64,000 nt of DNA. It comes from Scytonema tolypothrichoides VB-61278. GTDB taxonomy: Bacteria > Cyanobacteriota > Cyanobacteriia > Cyanobacteriales > Nostocaceae. The notes below the pieces were generated by a model, which worked only from the letters and a program-made list of their open reading frames with translations, made no database searches and had not been told where the DNA came from. The translations under genes were made by a program, and so were the position numbers. Each line of letters opens with the position of its first letter. Position 1 is the stretch's first letter. The stretch covers positions 3,858-67,857 of the forward strand of contig NZ_JXCA02000031.1 in NCBI RefSeq assembly GCF_000828085.3, read 5' to 3'. Below, piece after piece: positions 25,954 to 35,741 of the stretch.

Positions 25954-26784
25954 TTATGATTCTTCTCCTTGAATTGGCAGGCGATCGCTCAAATCGATTT
26001 TGCCGTTACGATTGTAGTCACAGCGAAAAATACAGCGTTTGTGATTGTTGTGATGCAATTTGGCACACTTGACAGCACGCTTTCCAAAGAGATATTGATA
26101 TACTGCGGATGCCAGCAACATCCCCACAGGTGGCACAATGACATACAGCCAAAATGCTGTCCAAATGTGGGCAGGCAAGGCAGATGCAAGGCTGCGGGCA
26201 GGGTTCATGCCAAAGCCAGATAGAGGAGCTTCAAAGAAGACATAAACCATGACCAGCAATCCGGCAAATAGTCCTGTCAAGCGATTGAGTTTTTGGTTGT
26301 TACTACTTAGTAAAACGGTCATCATCATTACAAAGGCAATGACGATTTCACCTAATAAAGCCACAACCCAACCGAATTTTCCCGGCACAGTGACGATGTA
26401 GTTCACAGGTGCTTTAGTGAACACCTGACCCAGTAATAGTGCCACCAAATAAATCCCAAACAATCCACCCAAACATTGAAACAGAATGTAAAAAATAGCA
26501 TCCTGACGTTTGACTTTTCCCAGACGATAGAACGTGAGTGTCACAGCAGGATTCATGTGTGCGCCTGATTGCTTGCCCCAAGGAGAATAGATAAGGGTTA
26601 TTGATGTCATTCCCATAATTGTGCCGAGCAAAAACCGACGCAAATCACTATTAGGAATTGCTTGATGAATGGGAGAACCAGGATACTCAAATACACAGGT
26701 AAATACTCCCGCAGCAATCATAAATAATCCCAGTTCTGCTGCTTCCATTAAGTATTCTGGTAAATGCTTTCTAAATGTTTCCAT
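25954..26784 (-). CDS. Aquaporin/glycerol-facilitator family channel with a C-terminal calcium-loop motif
   Basis: About 276 residues from the ATG at 26784 ([11 protein letters not shown]), which overlaps the upstream glycosidase end by 14 bp. A longer frame starts at 26814 but lies wholly in the upstream gene. Six membrane helices and both NPA motifs are present: [11 protein letters not shown] and [11 protein letters not shown]. The protein extends beyond helix six into a polar Cys/His-rich tail ([12 protein letters not shown]) ending in [12 protein letters not shown]. That segment matches the DxNxNGxIDxxD calcium loop of dockerin/EF-hand domains (25984-26019), an unusual addition to a bacterial aquaporin. 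The arrangement with a glycosidase and a GMC enzyme suggests transport of a polyol or osmolyte, which is inference. Confidence 0.85.
   Translation of the reverse strand: METFRKHLPEYLMEAAELGLFMIAAGVFTCVFEYPGSPIHQAIPNSDLRRFLLGTIMGMTSITLIYSPWGKQSGAHMNPAVTLTFYRLGKVKRQDAIFYILFQCLGGLFGIYLVALLLGQVFTKAPVNYIVTVPGKFGWVVALLGEIVIAFVMMMTVLLSSNNQKLNRLTGLFAGLLVMVYVFFEAPLSGFGMNPARSLASALPAHIWTAFWLYVIVPPVGMLLASAVYQYLFGKRAVKCAKLHHNNHKRCIFRCDYNRNGKIDLSDRLPIQGEES
25984..26019 (-). other. EF-hand/dockerin-like loop at the aquaporin C-terminus
   Basis: The 12 codons translate [12 protein letters not shown]. Loop positions 1, 3, 5, 9 and 12 (D, N, N, D, D), with Gly at 6 and Ile at 8, match a calcium-binding loop. 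Only a single loop is present. Confidence 0.6.
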
Positions 26785-29446
26785 TCTGCTGCTCCTGCGC
26801 CCGGTGTTCAGCATTTTGGAGAATCATTGCAGCAACCAGCCCTGTCCAGCCTGTTTGATGACTGGCTCCAATACCCGCCCCGTTATCTCCATGAAAGTAT
26901 TCATGGAACAAAATATACTTGCGCCAATGGGGATCGGATTGAAACACTTCTAGATCACCATACACCGGACGACGACCTGCACTATCCTGCTTAAAGATAG
27001 CTATTAGGCGATGAGAAAGCGCGGTCGCCACTTCCCTTAGTGTCATTTCTTGCCCGGAACCTGTGGGACATTCTACCTTCAAGCTATCTCCGAAGTAGTG
27101 ATGAAACCTCCAGAGTGCTTCAATAATTAAGTAGTTTACCGGAAACCAAATCGGACCGCGCCAGTTAGAGTTACCGCCAAACAAACCTGTGGTAGATTCG
27201 GCAGGTTCATAACGAACACAGTAATTATGTTCGCCTATATTTAAATTGTAAGGATGTTCTTCGTGATACTTTGAGATTGCGCGAATTCCGTAAGGACTAA
27301 AGAATTCATTCTCATTTAGCATCCGTTGCAGAATACGTTGTAACTTTGTACGGTAAGCGATCGCGAGCAGCCTTCTTGCTCCTACCCCCGGTGTTTCCAT
27401 GCAGGCGACATTCTCTTTCAAGTCAGGACGATTGCTTATGAACCATTCCATGCGACGCTTGAAGCCTGGAAAACGCTGTAAAGTTTTTAACTCTAGCACT
27501 GTAACAGCGTAGAGAGGAATTAACCCTACCATTGAACGCACTTTGACAGGAAATTGCTGTCCATCGGGTAAATGCAGCGCATCGTAGTAAAAGCCGTCTT
27601 CTTCATTCCACAGTGCAATCTCTGAATTACCAATGCCGTCAATGGCATCGGCAATGTAGAGAAAATGCTCAAAGAACTTGCTGGCAATGTCTTCGTAGCT
27701 AGAATCTTCTTTGGCAAGTTCCAGTGCGATCGCTAGCATATTTAAACAGTACATTCCCATCCAGCTTGTACCGTCTGCTTGATTGAGATAGCCGCCTGTA
27801 GGTAGTTCTTTGCTGCGGTCAAATACGCCGATGTTGTCCAGTCCCAAAAACCCACCCTGAAAGACATTCTTACCTTCTACATCTTTGCGATTTACCCACC
27901 AAGTAAAATTCAGCAATAATTTGTGAAAGACTTTTTGCAGAAAAGCGCGATCAGCTTTCTTGTAAAACTTCTGCTCGATTTCATAAACGCGCAAAGCTGC
28001 CCATGCTTGCACGGGTGGATTGACATCACTAAATGCCCATTCGTAAGCAGGTAATTGACCATTGGGCTGCATATACCATTCGCGTGTGAGGCGATCTAGC
28101 TGCAACTTGGCAAAATCTGGATCGATGACAGCTAAAGGAATCAGGTGAAATGCTAGATCCCAAGCAGCAAACCAAGGATATTCCCATTTGTCGGGCATGG
28201 AGAGGATATCTTCACTGAACAGGCAAATCCACTCGTGGTTGCGTCCAGCCTGTCGTTCCGGTGGAGGTGGCGGTTGTTCGGGATCGCCCTTTAGCCAGTC
28301 ATGGACGACATAGTGATAGTACTGCTTGCTCCATAGTAATCCAGCAAAGGCTTGGCGCTGAATGTTGCGCTCATCTTCTGACATGGAGAAGGGACAGATA
28401 CGCTGGTAAAATTCATCAGCTTCCGCAAGGCGTGTCTGGAACATTGTGTCAAAATCAGCACCAAACGGCTCTGTAATTGTTTGCACATCACTTAACCGCA
28501 AGCGCACAACTTTAGTTTCACCCGGATTGATTGTTAATGTGTAGTGAGCAGAAAACTTTGTGCCTGTGCGGTTGGAATTGACGGCTGCTGTTTTCCCATT
28601 CACCACATACTCGTTGATGCCATCTTTAACGTAAGGTGAGTTATTAGTGTAACCAAATAATCGTTCGTAATTCGTTTCGTTATCGGTAAACAGGAGTTCT
28701 GTATCTCCTTGGCAGTACAGCCAACGAGTTCCCAGGCCAGAATCCTCGGCTTCAATTAAACTGAAGTTGGTATCTGAGCGTACTACTTTCATAAAAGGTT
28801 TCTCAATTTTGGGATTCCAAGCCCAGATGTTGCGAAACCAGAGTGTTGGCAGTAAATGGAGTGTGCTGGCTTGCGAACTACGATTGGCGATCGCAATCTG
28901 AATTAAGATATCTTCCGGTGCTGCTTTGGCATACTCGACAAAAACATCAAAATAACGGTTCTCAGCAAAGATGCCGGTATCAAGTAGCTCAAACTCCGGC
29001 TCATATTTGCTTCTGCGCCGATTTTCTTCTACCAGTTGCGTGTAGGGAAATGCTTGTTGGGGATACTTGTACAAGCATTTCATGTAGGAATGGGTGGGGG
29101 TATTGTCAAGATAAAAGTAATACTCTTTAACATCCTCACCGTGATTACCTTCTGTACCCGTTAGCCCAAACAGTCGTTCTTTGAGAATGGGATCGTTGCC
29201 ATTCCACAAGGCGATCGCAAAACACAAACGCTGTCGGCTATCGGAAATACCCGCGATGCCATCTTCGCCCCAACGGTAAACACGCGATCGGGCATGATCG
29301 TGAGGAAAATAATCCCAGGCAGAACCGTCGTGGCTGTAATCCTCCCGCACCGTTCCCCATTGGCGATCGCTCAGATAAGGTCCCCAGCGTTTCCAGTAGG
29401 CGACACGTTCTTGATCCTGCTGCAATCTTATTTCTTCTGGAGTCAT
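26771..29446 (-). CDS. GH63-like glucosidase (MGH1-type glycoside hydrolase)
   Basis: 891 residues without a signal peptide. Residues 1-330 are beta-rich ([33 protein letters not shown]), and residues 340-890 form the (alpha/alpha)6 barrel. Characteristic segments are [60 protein letters not shown] and [12 protein letters not shown]. The acid/base candidates are Asp in AAWDLAFH and Glu in [10 protein letters not shown]. This group includes enzymes that act on mannosylglycerate or glucosylglycerate-type solutes and on alpha-glucosides. The upstream order suggests it leads an operon with the aquaporin and GMC genes. The exact substrate is not shown by sequence. Confidence 0.85.
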   Translation of the reverse strand: MTPEEIRLQQDQERVAYWKRWGPYLSDRQWGTVREDYSHDGSAWDYFPHDHARSRVYRWGEDGIAGISDSRQRLCFAIALWNGNDPILKERLFGLTGTEGNHGEDVKEYYFYLDNTPTHSYMKCLYKYPQQAFPYTQLVEENRRRSKYEPEFELLDTGIFAENRYFDVFVEYAKAAPEDILIQIAIANRSSQASTLHLLPTLWFRNIWAWNPKIEKPFMKVVRSDTNFSLIEAEDSGLGTRWLYCQGDTELLFTDNETNYERLFGYTNNSPYVKDGINEYVVNGKTAAVNSNRTGTKFSAHYTLTINPGETKVVRLRLSDVQTITEPFGADFDTMFQTRLAEADEFYQRICPFSMSEDERNIQRQAFAGLLWSKQYYHYVVHDWLKGDPEQPPPPPERQAGRNHEWICLFSEDILSMPDKWEYPWFAAWDLAFHLIPLAVIDPDFAKLQLDRLTREWYMQPNGQLPAYEWAFSDVNPPVQAWAALRVYEIEQKFYKKADRAFLQKVFHKLLLNFTWWVNRKDVEGKNVFQGGFLGLDNIGVFDRSKELPTGGYLNQADGTSWMGMYCLNMLAIALELAKEDSSYEDIASKFFEHFLYIADAIDGIGNSEIALWNEEDGFYYDALHLPDGQQFPVKVRSMVGLIPLYAVTVLELKTLQRFPGFKRRMEWFISNRPDLKENVACMETPGVGARRLLAIAYRTKLQRILQRMLNENEFFSPYGIRAISKYHEEHPYNLNIGEHNYCVRYEPAESTTGLFGGNSNWRGPIWFPVNYLIIEALWRFHHYFGDSLKVECPTGSGQEMTLREVATALSHRLIAIFKQDSAGRRPVYGDLEVFQSDPHWRKYILFHEYFHGDNGAGIGASHQTGWTGLVAAMILQNAEHRAQEQQNGNI

Positions 29447-29632
29447 AGGAATTTTGAGTCTATAAAACTTAAAAACGGAGAATGGGGAGCGAGTATCGAA
29501 ACTCGGTTAATAAGTAATTAATACTCGCCGATGAGTCTTAAAACTCCATTAATGAGTGATTAATAGTTGGTGACAAGTTTCGGAACTCCGTTAATCAGGC
29601 TTTTAACTCCATTTCTCTGTTCTCTATCTTTA

Positions 29633-30415
29633 CTATTGCTCTTGATAATTCCAGAGCAATCCACCGTCAACAAAAAATGTCGTTCCTGTCACATAATCTG
29701 ACTCAGAAGACGCGAGAAATGCCACTATAGACGCAACATCTCCTGGTTGTCCTAATCGTCCTAAGGGAATGTTTTTCAGGAGTGCCCCTAACTTTTGTGG
29801 ATCATTCAAGAGTTTAGTATTGATTGGAGTTTCAATTGCCCCCGGTGCAACATTATTAATTGTGATGCCATAAGGAGCCAGTTCCACAGCTAAATTACGG
29901 GTGAGCATTTTCAAGCCACCTTTACTAGCACAGTAGGCAGCAAAGTGCGGAAACGGTAATTCTTCGTGTACGGAACTAATATTAATAATCTTGCCTGGTT
30001 GTTTTGTTTCTAGTCGATGTTTGACAAACGCCTGTGTAGCAAAGAATATTCCTTTGAGATTCACATTCATGACAGCATCGTAATCTGCTTCAGTGACATC
30101 CCAAAAGTTGGCGTTTTTTTCAATGCCTGCATTGTTAACTAAGATATCTAGCTTGCCAAAGTGGGAAATACTGTCTGCAATCATGCGCTGCACATCGGCA
30201 ACCGTACCTGTATCTGCCTGAATTGTAAACCCATCTACCATGTGGCACTGTCCACCAGCCGCCTTTACCTTTGACAAGGTTTCTTCGGCACCTTCGGGAT
30301 GAGAGCGGTAGTTGATAACAATACTGGCTCCTTCCTGTGCCAGACGAATTGCGATCGCAGCTCCGATTCCTTGGCTACTACCCGTAACCAGCGCCACCTT
30401 TCCTTCTAGTTTCAC
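29633..30415 (-). CDS. Short-chain dehydrogenase, glucose-1-dehydrogenase-like
   Basis: 260 residues, a classical SDR: cofactor loop VTGSSQGIGAAIAIRLA, NNAG (with IEK), active-site Ser in INISSVHE and YxxxK in YCASKGG. An ending of VTGTTFFVDGGLLWNYQEQ is typical of the glucose-1-dehydrogenase group. An insertion GFTIQADTGTVADVQ differs slightly from most relatives. It lies 186 bp upstream of the glycosidase operon on the same strand and may be transcribed with it. NAD(P)-dependent oxidation of a sugar or polyol is likely. Confidence 0.88.
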   Translation of the reverse strand: MKLEGKVALVTGSSQGIGAAIAIRLAQEGASIVINYRSHPEGAEETLSKVKAAGGQCHMVDGFTIQADTGTVADVQRMIADSISHFGKLDILVNNAGIEKNANFWDVTEADYDAVMNVNLKGIFFATQAFVKHRLETKQPGKIINISSVHEELPFPHFAAYCASKGGLKMLTRNLAVELAPYGITINNVAPGAIETPINTKLLNDPQKLGALLKNIPLGRLGQPGDVASIVAFLASSESDYVTGTTFFVDGGLLWNYQEQ

Positions 30416-30526
30416 AGCTGTACCTCTGACAATAAGGTTGACTCGAACTGGATTAGAACTAAGTAAAACTGTTGAATTTAACTGATCTCGCGGAATTCCC
30501 CATCCCTCTTTAGGGTGGGGAGGATG

Positions 30527-31264
30527 TCAATTGGGCAACATCGCTGCCAAAGCCTTTTCAACAGCTTTGGGATCTTTGAGTAGCTGTGCTGCCATTTCTT
30601 TAGCTTGCTCACCTGGATAAACATCTTCAACCTGATCAATAACGGCTTGCAATGCTTCTTGAGCAACAACTTCTGGAGCTACTTTCGGAGGAGGAAAGTT
30701 TTGACTCATTCCTGTATCTACTGTACCAGGCATGACACCAACAACTAATGTACCCTGTGCTGCCAATTCAGCCCGAATACCCTGGGTCATCAACAAAGCC
30801 GCAGCTTTGGAAGCACAGTAAGAAGCATTGAGCGGCAAATTAACTTTTGCCAGAATAGTGAGCATATTAATAATCGCACCGCCACCATTCACTTTTAAGA
30901 CCGGAGCAAAGGCGCGACACATCCTCAGAGTGCCAAAATAATTGACTTCTATTTCTGCTTTAGCAGCCGTAAGGTCAGGGGTAGAGATAAATCCTTTGAG
31001 CAGACCAATTCCGGCATTATTAATGAGCAAATTTACATCTTGGTACTCACTAGCAGCAGCACTTACTGATGCCTCATCGGTAATATCCAGTGAAATCGGA
31101 ATGATGCGTCGTGGGTCAACCGCTACTATCTCAGAGAGGGAATTTGGGTTTCTGGCTCCTGCATAGATTCGAGATGCCCCGGCTGCTCGTAGTGCCTCTA
31201 CGTAATGTTTACCAATACCTCCATTTGCTCCTGTAACCAATGCGACTGCGTTTTCTATCTGCAT
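30527..31264 (-). CDS. Short-chain dehydrogenase/reductase
   Basis: 245 residues with the SDR pattern: VTGANGGIGKHYVEALRAAG, INNAGIGL, and catalytic residues Thr in NMLTILAKV (where Ser is usual) and YCASKAA. ISLDITDEASV marks the Asp that binds the adenine ring. The substitution of the catalytic Ser by Thr or a nearby residue may lower activity and is worth checking. It is 111 bp upstream of the other SDR gene in the same direction. Confidence 0.85.
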   Translation of the reverse strand: MQIENAVALVTGANGGIGKHYVEALRAAGASRIYAGARNPNSLSEIVAVDPRRIIPISLDITDEASVSAAASEYQDVNLLINNAGIGLLKGFISTPDLTAAKAEIEVNYFGTLRMCRAFAPVLKVNGGGAIINMLTILAKVNLPLNASYCASKAAALLMTQGIRAELAAQGTLVVGVMPGTVDTGMSQNFPPPKVAPEVVAQEALQAVIDQVEDVYPGEQAKEMAAQLLKDPKAVEKALAAMLPN

Positions 31265-31379
31265 TTTTTACTCCTTGTGTACTTTTTAAACGAGATTGGA
31301 TTGGGCAATTGAAGTTTGAATTTTGGTTTTGCCTTCAATCTAAAATCCAAAATCTAAAATCTAAAATTCTCAGTCCCTG

Positions 31380-31704
31380 ATCGCCACACAACAATGAGTG
31401 CGATAGCGTTTGCGTAGCGCCCCCTGCGGGGCTAGCGCTGCTGCTTTCAGCAGATCGCACTCATAATCAGCATTAATCCTGCTGCCCAACCATAGGTTGT
31501 CCCTATGCCTACCTGCTGACTCACAGGCTGACTGAGAACAGGCGAGATAAACTGTCCGAGAAACAATGAAGTCGTCAAGCCACCCAACACCCGACCGCGT
31601 GCAGTTGCAGGTACAATCGTAGTCAAACAAACATTCATATTTGGCATCAGTAATCCGATACCCAGCCCACCAATTGCCAATCCTAATTCAAGCCCCTGGA
31701 TTCA
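31380..31704 (-). pseudogene. MFS transporter remnant, truncated at both ends
   Basis: Residues in the frame 31704 to 31447 read GLAIGGLGIGLLMPNMNVCL, VPATARGRVLGGL and FLGQFISPVLSQPV, the MFS motif region near helices 10-12. The 5' part of the gene is missing; an in-frame stop and AT-rich repeats lie upstream. The 3' end is cut by the palindromic repeat 31400-31458, which supplies the stop codon. Beyond the repeat the frame resumes with LIVVWRSGTEN. It lies between the SDR and DMT genes on the same strand. Confidence 0.78.
31400..31458. repeat. GCGAT-ended palindromic repeat, copy 2, inside the MFS remnant
   Basis: Begins GCGATAGCGTTTGCG and ends TTCAGCAGATCGC, flanked by GAGTG and CACTC, so it has inverted flanks. 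Its core is inverted relative to the copy at 16322-16378. Confidence 0.72.
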
Positions 31705-31720
31705 TCCTGGTGGTGCTTCA

Positions 31721-31752
31721 ATTTTGAATTTTGAATTTTGAATTTTGAATTT
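31721..31752. repeat. ATTTTGA heptamer tandem repeat
   Basis: Four and a half uninterrupted copies of ATTTTGA. Similar AATTTTGAATTTTGAATT runs occur near 63577-63610. Confidence 0.75.
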
Positions 31753-31788
31753 GAGCGAAGCGAGTGACTTGTTAATTGCCATTCAAAA

Positions 31789-32244
31789 TTACCGTTTGAC
31801 GTAGGCAACTAAAGAAACACCCACAACTACCAGTAAAACGCCTGCAATTCGGGTTGGACTTGCGGTATATTTAGTTAGTCCGAATGCTCCATAATGATCT
31901 AAAAAAAGAGCTGCGATCATTTGACCTGCAATCGTAAGTGAAAGAGCAAGAGCGGCTCCAATCTTAGGCGTTGCGAAAATCGTTGACCAGACATACAACG
32001 TTCCCAAACATCCGCCAACCCACATCCACCAAGAGGTTTGGGTCAGAGTAGTCGTAGCAGGAAGTTGATATTGGGCAAAGATGCAGACCACAAGCGATGC
32101 CAAAGTCCCTACAAGATACGAAATAAATGTAACCTGCATGGGTTCACCCACATAGCGTCGCAACAGGGTGTTCAAAGCTACTTGAATCGGGAGAACCGCC
32201 CCGCCTGCCAATACTGCTAAAAGATAGATCGTCCGTCCGTTCAT
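31789..32244 (-). CDS. Small DMT-family (DUF606/YdcZ-like) membrane transporter
   Basis: 151 residues with five hydrophobic segments (about 5-25, 35-55, 70-90, 95-115, 128-148) separated by short loops. GGAVLPIQVALNTLLRRYVG and ISYLVGTLASLVVC match the DUF606 half-size DMT exporters. Such proteins often act as pairs or homodimers; only one copy is visible. It begins 6 bp downstream of the DUF1400 hydrolase gene on the same strand, so they are probably co-transcribed. The substrate is unknown. Confidence 0.8.
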   Translation of the reverse strand: MNGRTIYLLAVLAGGAVLPIQVALNTLLRRYVGEPMQVTFISYLVGTLASLVVCIFAQYQLPATTTLTQTSWWMWVGGCLGTLYVWSTIFATPKIGAALALSLTIAGQMIAALFLDHYGAFGLTKYTASPTRIAGVLLVVVGVSLVAYVKR

Positions 32245-32250
32245 TCTGAA

Positions 32251-33957
32251 TCAATTGCTCCTTTTAGGATTTTGATTGCTGAGATTTATAGGGTTTGGGT
32301 AAACCTGATTTAATAGTTGAGATATGGCCTCTGCACTACCAGAACCAACTAAACTCAAATTTAAGGGTGCTTGACTGATAGATTTCGCGTAAGAAGCGGT
32401 TAAGTAAGACTTGTATTCTTGTTGTTTGCGAAGATGGGTTTGGAAAAAGGCAACTCCCAAGGCATTCATATAAGAATAGACGTTTTTTCTATCAGGCCCC
32501 AGCAATCCTTGTGGTACAGGTATCACATTTTCGCTGGTTGGCAAGTCTAATTGTACGGAGAAGTGAGTTGCATTTTCAATGAGAGCCAAGTATTTATCTT
32601 TGCTACCTAATTTTGTAAAAGGTCGAATTTGTTCGGGAACTGCGGGGGTAAATATATCCTGACTTCCAGCTACCATCATTACAGGAATTGCTATTGTACT
32701 GATGCCTTGTTCTCCAAATAAGACACTATTCAAAGGATTCATAATCATAATCGCTTTGATGCGATCGTCTTGTATAGGATATTTATCTCTTTTGAGGTCA
32801 TTAGCACGACATTGTAAAAAGGTAGAAATATTTAAAGAGCGATTAGGATTACATTCTTGGTGAATTTTTGCAAAATCAAAATTTCCTCCAGCTAATGCTA
32901 AACCTGTGTACCCGCCTAGTGAATGTCCTATTAAACCAACTTGTTGCAGGTTTAATTTATTTTTAAATCTGGAGTCGGTTTCAGAAAGACGCTGAAGTTC
33001 ATCTAACAGGAATTTAACATCTAAAGGACGATCAATTAATTCTGTAGATTGGGGTGGACTAGCAATTCCTGCTAAAAATTGTTGAAATTGTTTAGAGTTA
33101 GCAACAGGATGGTCAAGAGCAGCAACAGCAAAGCCATAAGATGCTAAGTGTTGCGCCAGATAAACAAAACTATTGCGGTCTTCTGCTAAACCGTGAGAAA
33201 TCACAATGACCGGGTAAGGTTCTGGTGTTATTGCTGATTTGGGTTGGGGTAAGTAAACATCAACATCATATTTCCGTTCTAAAACAGTTTTTGACTGTCC
33301 ATCACGAGATTTATCATGTAAGTTTAAGGTAAATTTTACGGAATTAAAATCACCCGGTTGACGAAGATCTAGTTTTTTTGAAAAGTCTATTGCTGGTGTA
33401 TTAGTGATTTCTTGGTTTGCTATTTTTTGGATTTGAGAAACAACTATATCTCGTTGGCTTAGGAGTTCTGATAGCTGTCCCATTATTTGTACAGTTTCTG
33501 ATAAATTAAGGCGAACACTGGGACTAGGATATTTTTTGAGGATGTTAATCAAAGTCAATCCATCAGGACTAGCAGCAGATAAAATTAAAGCAGAACGCAG
33601 AGCATAAAAACCATTTATTCTTTTTTGTGTTTGCAGTAATTCACCAAATCGTTGCAGCATATTTTCACCGATAGGAGAATAGGTGAATTGTGATACAACA
33701 GTCGGAGAAAGCTGGAACTTTGTGTTTAAAAAACCCTTCATCTGAGCTAATTGCTCTGGTTTCAGGCGATTGGTATAAAAAGCAAAGTCTTGGGTAATTT
33801 TTCCTTCTTTTACGAACAGTTCTAAGTCTTTGGTAGTAATATAAAAGTCACCAAAGGGTGAATAGTTAAATTCAATTCTATCTGCTGCTAATGCCGGGAT
33901 AGTAATGGCAATACTTGAGATAACACCAAATAAGTAGGTAACAGTTTTTTCCCACAT
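32251..33957 (-). CDS. Secreted alpha/beta hydrolase with a DUF1400 domain
   Basis: 568 residues with a signal peptide (LFGVISSIAITIPALAADRI). Residues about 25-160 are the DUF1400 domain typical of cyanobacteria (FNYSPFGDFYITTKDLELF). A lipase-like alpha/beta hydrolase follows: oxyanion region VIVISHGLAEDRNSF, nucleophile elbow GLIGHSLGGYTGLA and an acidic residue near MMVAGSQDIFTP, with a His in NATHFSVQL. Its product is exported to the periplasm or beyond and probably hydrolyses an ester. The physiological substrate is unknown. Confidence 0.85.
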   Translation of the reverse strand: MWEKTVTYLFGVISSIAITIPALAADRIEFNYSPFGDFYITTKDLELFVKEGKITQDFAFYTNRLKPEQLAQMKGFLNTKFQLSPTVVSQFTYSPIGENMLQRFGELLQTQKRINGFYALRSALILSAASPDGLTLINILKKYPSPSVRLNLSETVQIMGQLSELLSQRDIVVSQIQKIANQEITNTPAIDFSKKLDLRQPGDFNSVKFTLNLHDKSRDGQSKTVLERKYDVDVYLPQPKSAITPEPYPVIVISHGLAEDRNSFVYLAQHLASYGFAVAALDHPVANSKQFQQFLAGIASPPQSTELIDRPLDVKFLLDELQRLSETDSRFKNKLNLQQVGLIGHSLGGYTGLALAGGNFDFAKIHQECNPNRSLNISTFLQCRANDLKRDKYPIQDDRIKAIMIMNPLNSVLFGEQGISTIAIPVMMVAGSQDIFTPAVPEQIRPFTKLGSKDKYLALIENATHFSVQLDLPTSENVIPVPQGLLGPDRKNVYSYMNALGVAFFQTHLRKQQEYKSYLTASYAKSISQAPLNLSLVGSGSAEAISQLLNQVYPNPINLSNQNPKRSN

Positions 33958-34047
33958 GAAGAATTTCCGAAATAGGATTTGTATCTTTGGAATGGTGATT
34001 TTTCAGCCTCAGCTTGTTGGACATTGATATTCTGTGAATTGATCGCT

Positions 34048-34857
34048 CTAGATCACAGCGATCGCTGTCAATGCTGCACCTGCTACAATCACAGCAACCG
34101 CACCGAGTATCGATAACTTTTGAAGAAATCGGGTGGTATTAGGCAAGCGATCTATCCATTGATGGGCATACACGACAATCAACCCAATCGCAACTAGCAC
34201 CGATGCTAATCCCAGACTAAATGCACTAATCAACACTACACCATAAGCAGCTTGATGTAAGGCGATTGCACTCAACAACAAAACCAGCGCTGATGGACAA
34301 GGTACAATACCTCCCGCAATACCCAAAGCAATTAGCGATCGATCTGTGACAGATTTGCTTGGTGCGTGATGGTGATGGTGATGATGGCTGTGATGATGTT
34401 CATGAGCAGAAAGACGTTGATCGAGCAACCAAAAGCCTACTCCACATACAGTTACACCACTAAGTAAACTGAGAATAGGATAAAGGGTTTCTGGGAGGAT
34501 GTATTGTGAAGCAAGTAATGCCACAATTCCTAGGAGAAACACCCCCAGTGTATGGGTGATAGTTGTAACTAGTCCCAATAACACTGCCTGTTGTGGCGTT
34601 CCCTGCGATCCCACAAGATAGGCAGCTACCATTGTTTTACCATGTCCGGGTGAGAGCGCGTGTCCAGCTCCGAAGAGAAAAGCAATACCCAATCCAGTCA
34701 TCACCAAAGTTGGAGTTAGCTGTTGATGAATCAGTGTTTTCGTCAAAAATTCACCATGTCCAATATGAGCGAGTGCGGGTTTTGCTGTAAATAGGACAAC
34801 CATTCCTGGTAATATTGCCCAAAGGTAAGATATCCATTGGCGATGGAATAAAAGCAT
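34048..34857 (-). CDS. NicO/RcnA-type nickel/cobalt transporter
   Basis: 269 residues: a signal-like first helix ending in AKPALAHIGHGEF, then six membrane helices. The diagnostic motif GAGHALSPGHGKTMVAAYLV is present, as is GIAGGIVPCPSALVLLLSAI. Between helices three and four there is a run of histidines (HEHHHSHHHHHHHA) that would bind metal. Family members export or import Ni2+ and Co2+. The gene overlaps none of its neighbours but lies 9 bp from the downstream-named membrane protein, suggesting a two-gene unit. No B12 or nickel riboswitch is evident upstream. Confidence 0.88.
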   Translation of the reverse strand: MLLFHRQWISYLWAILPGMVVLFTAKPALAHIGHGEFLTKTLIHQQLTPTLVMTGLGIAFLFGAGHALSPGHGKTMVAAYLVGSQGTPQQAVLLGLVTTITHTLGVFLLGIVALLASQYILPETLYPILSLLSGVTVCGVGFWLLDQRLSAHEHHHSHHHHHHHAPSKSVTDRSLIALGIAGGIVPCPSALVLLLSAIALHQAAYGVVLISAFSLGLASVLVAIGLIVVYAHQWIDRLPNTTRFLQKLSILGAVAVIVAGAALTAIAVI

Positions 34858-34866
34858 ATAAACCAG

Positions 34867-35313
34867 CTATATGTTTCTTGTAGAATTCTCTTTCTGACTG
34901 CTGTAGAGCCAATAACTAATTGCCGCTAAGATTTCGTTAATCGTAGCAATTACAACATTGGGATATATTGTTATCCCAGCTATTACGGGTAGGGGTTCAT
35001 CGGGCGATGCACTTAAGCTAGTCCCAGGAACCAGTAAAGTTGTAAAGAAAAATGGTGCCCAGAAAAGCATCGGAACCAAAGTTGCAATGATCGTACTGAC
35101 TTGTGGCTCTGCCGATCGCCGCCAAAGCAACCACAGAGCAATCACTGATAAACTACTCAGTAGCCACAACATCACTACATCATGAAACCGAGCATGAGGT
35201 ACCCAAGTTGGGTTGAAGATATGGCTGGCGTTCCAATCTACAGCTACAGAAACCACTGCTGTATTTACAATTACCACAGAGAGTAAAATCCGACTGAGTT
35301 TTTCTTTCGACAT
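34867..35313 (-). CDS. Small membrane protein of unknown function
   Basis: About 148 residues from the ATG at 35313 (MSKEKLSRILL); a longer frame reaches 35358. Four hydrophobic segments are seen (about residues 8-25, 45-62, 72-95, 108-140). The motif FNPTWVPHARFHDVVMLWLL in the first loop is a recognisable conserved feature of an uncharacterised membrane family, possibly DUF6640. It is immediately upstream of the NicO-type transporter and may be part of the same metal-handling unit. The 35-bp dispersed repeat (35364-35398) lies just 5' of the gene. Confidence 0.6.
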   Translation of the reverse strand: MSKEKLSRILLSVVIVNTAVVSVAVDWNASHIFNPTWVPHARFHDVVMLWLLSSLSVIALWLLWRRSAEPQVSTIIATLVPMLFWAPFFFTTLLVPGTSLSASPDEPLPVIAGITIYPNVVIATINEILAAISYWLYSSQKENSTRNI

Positions 35314-35363
35314 GGTATTCACCATCAAGTGGAACACAATAGACTTAAAACTGGTCAAAGCAA

Positions 35364-35398
35364 GCGATAAGCCGGAGGCTTGACGCTACGCGTATCGC
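35364..35398 (-). repeat. 35-bp dispersed repeat, copy 3 (inverted)
   Basis: The exact reverse complement of 180-214 and 13690-13724. It sits directly upstream of the membrane-protein gene and may affect its transcription. Confidence 0.85.
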
Positions 35399-35741
35399 CG
35401 GGATAAACTGTTGCGCTTTTAACTTGCATATTATTTTGGTGATGAGCAGGTGTGATGAACAAATGCTTCCTTTTTTGCTTCTGAGTCATCACCACAATAA
35501 AAAATACTGGGGCGATCGCGTAGCGCGCCCTACGCCCCACCCTGCGGGGCAGGGTGCCCCAAATCTTCGGTGTCCAGCTTTCGCCCAAACCTTACCTAAG
35601 CCCCTGCCTTTAGGCGTGCGGTTTCTGACTTTTTCTATACTTGAAACCTTTAAAATTTAGGAACTTTCCCTTCAGCATACCTGCCGCGTGTACCTCTGCC
35701 TTTTCATAAACTAAAGTCTTTAGATGATTGAGTCTAGAAAA
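35399..35741. other. Non-coding interval with GCGATCGC-containing palindromes
   Basis: Between the metal-transport unit and the DsbA-like gene. A GC-rich palindromic stretch lies at 35512-35562 (GGCGATCGCGTAGCGCGCCC, CACCCTGCGGGGCAGGGTG). No coding frame here is convincing. Confidence 0.5.

Noticed and set aside
35399-35741. Cobalamin or nickel riboswitch upstream of the metal transporter
   Set aside because: The B12-box consensus was not found, and the region is mainly palindromic repeat DNA.
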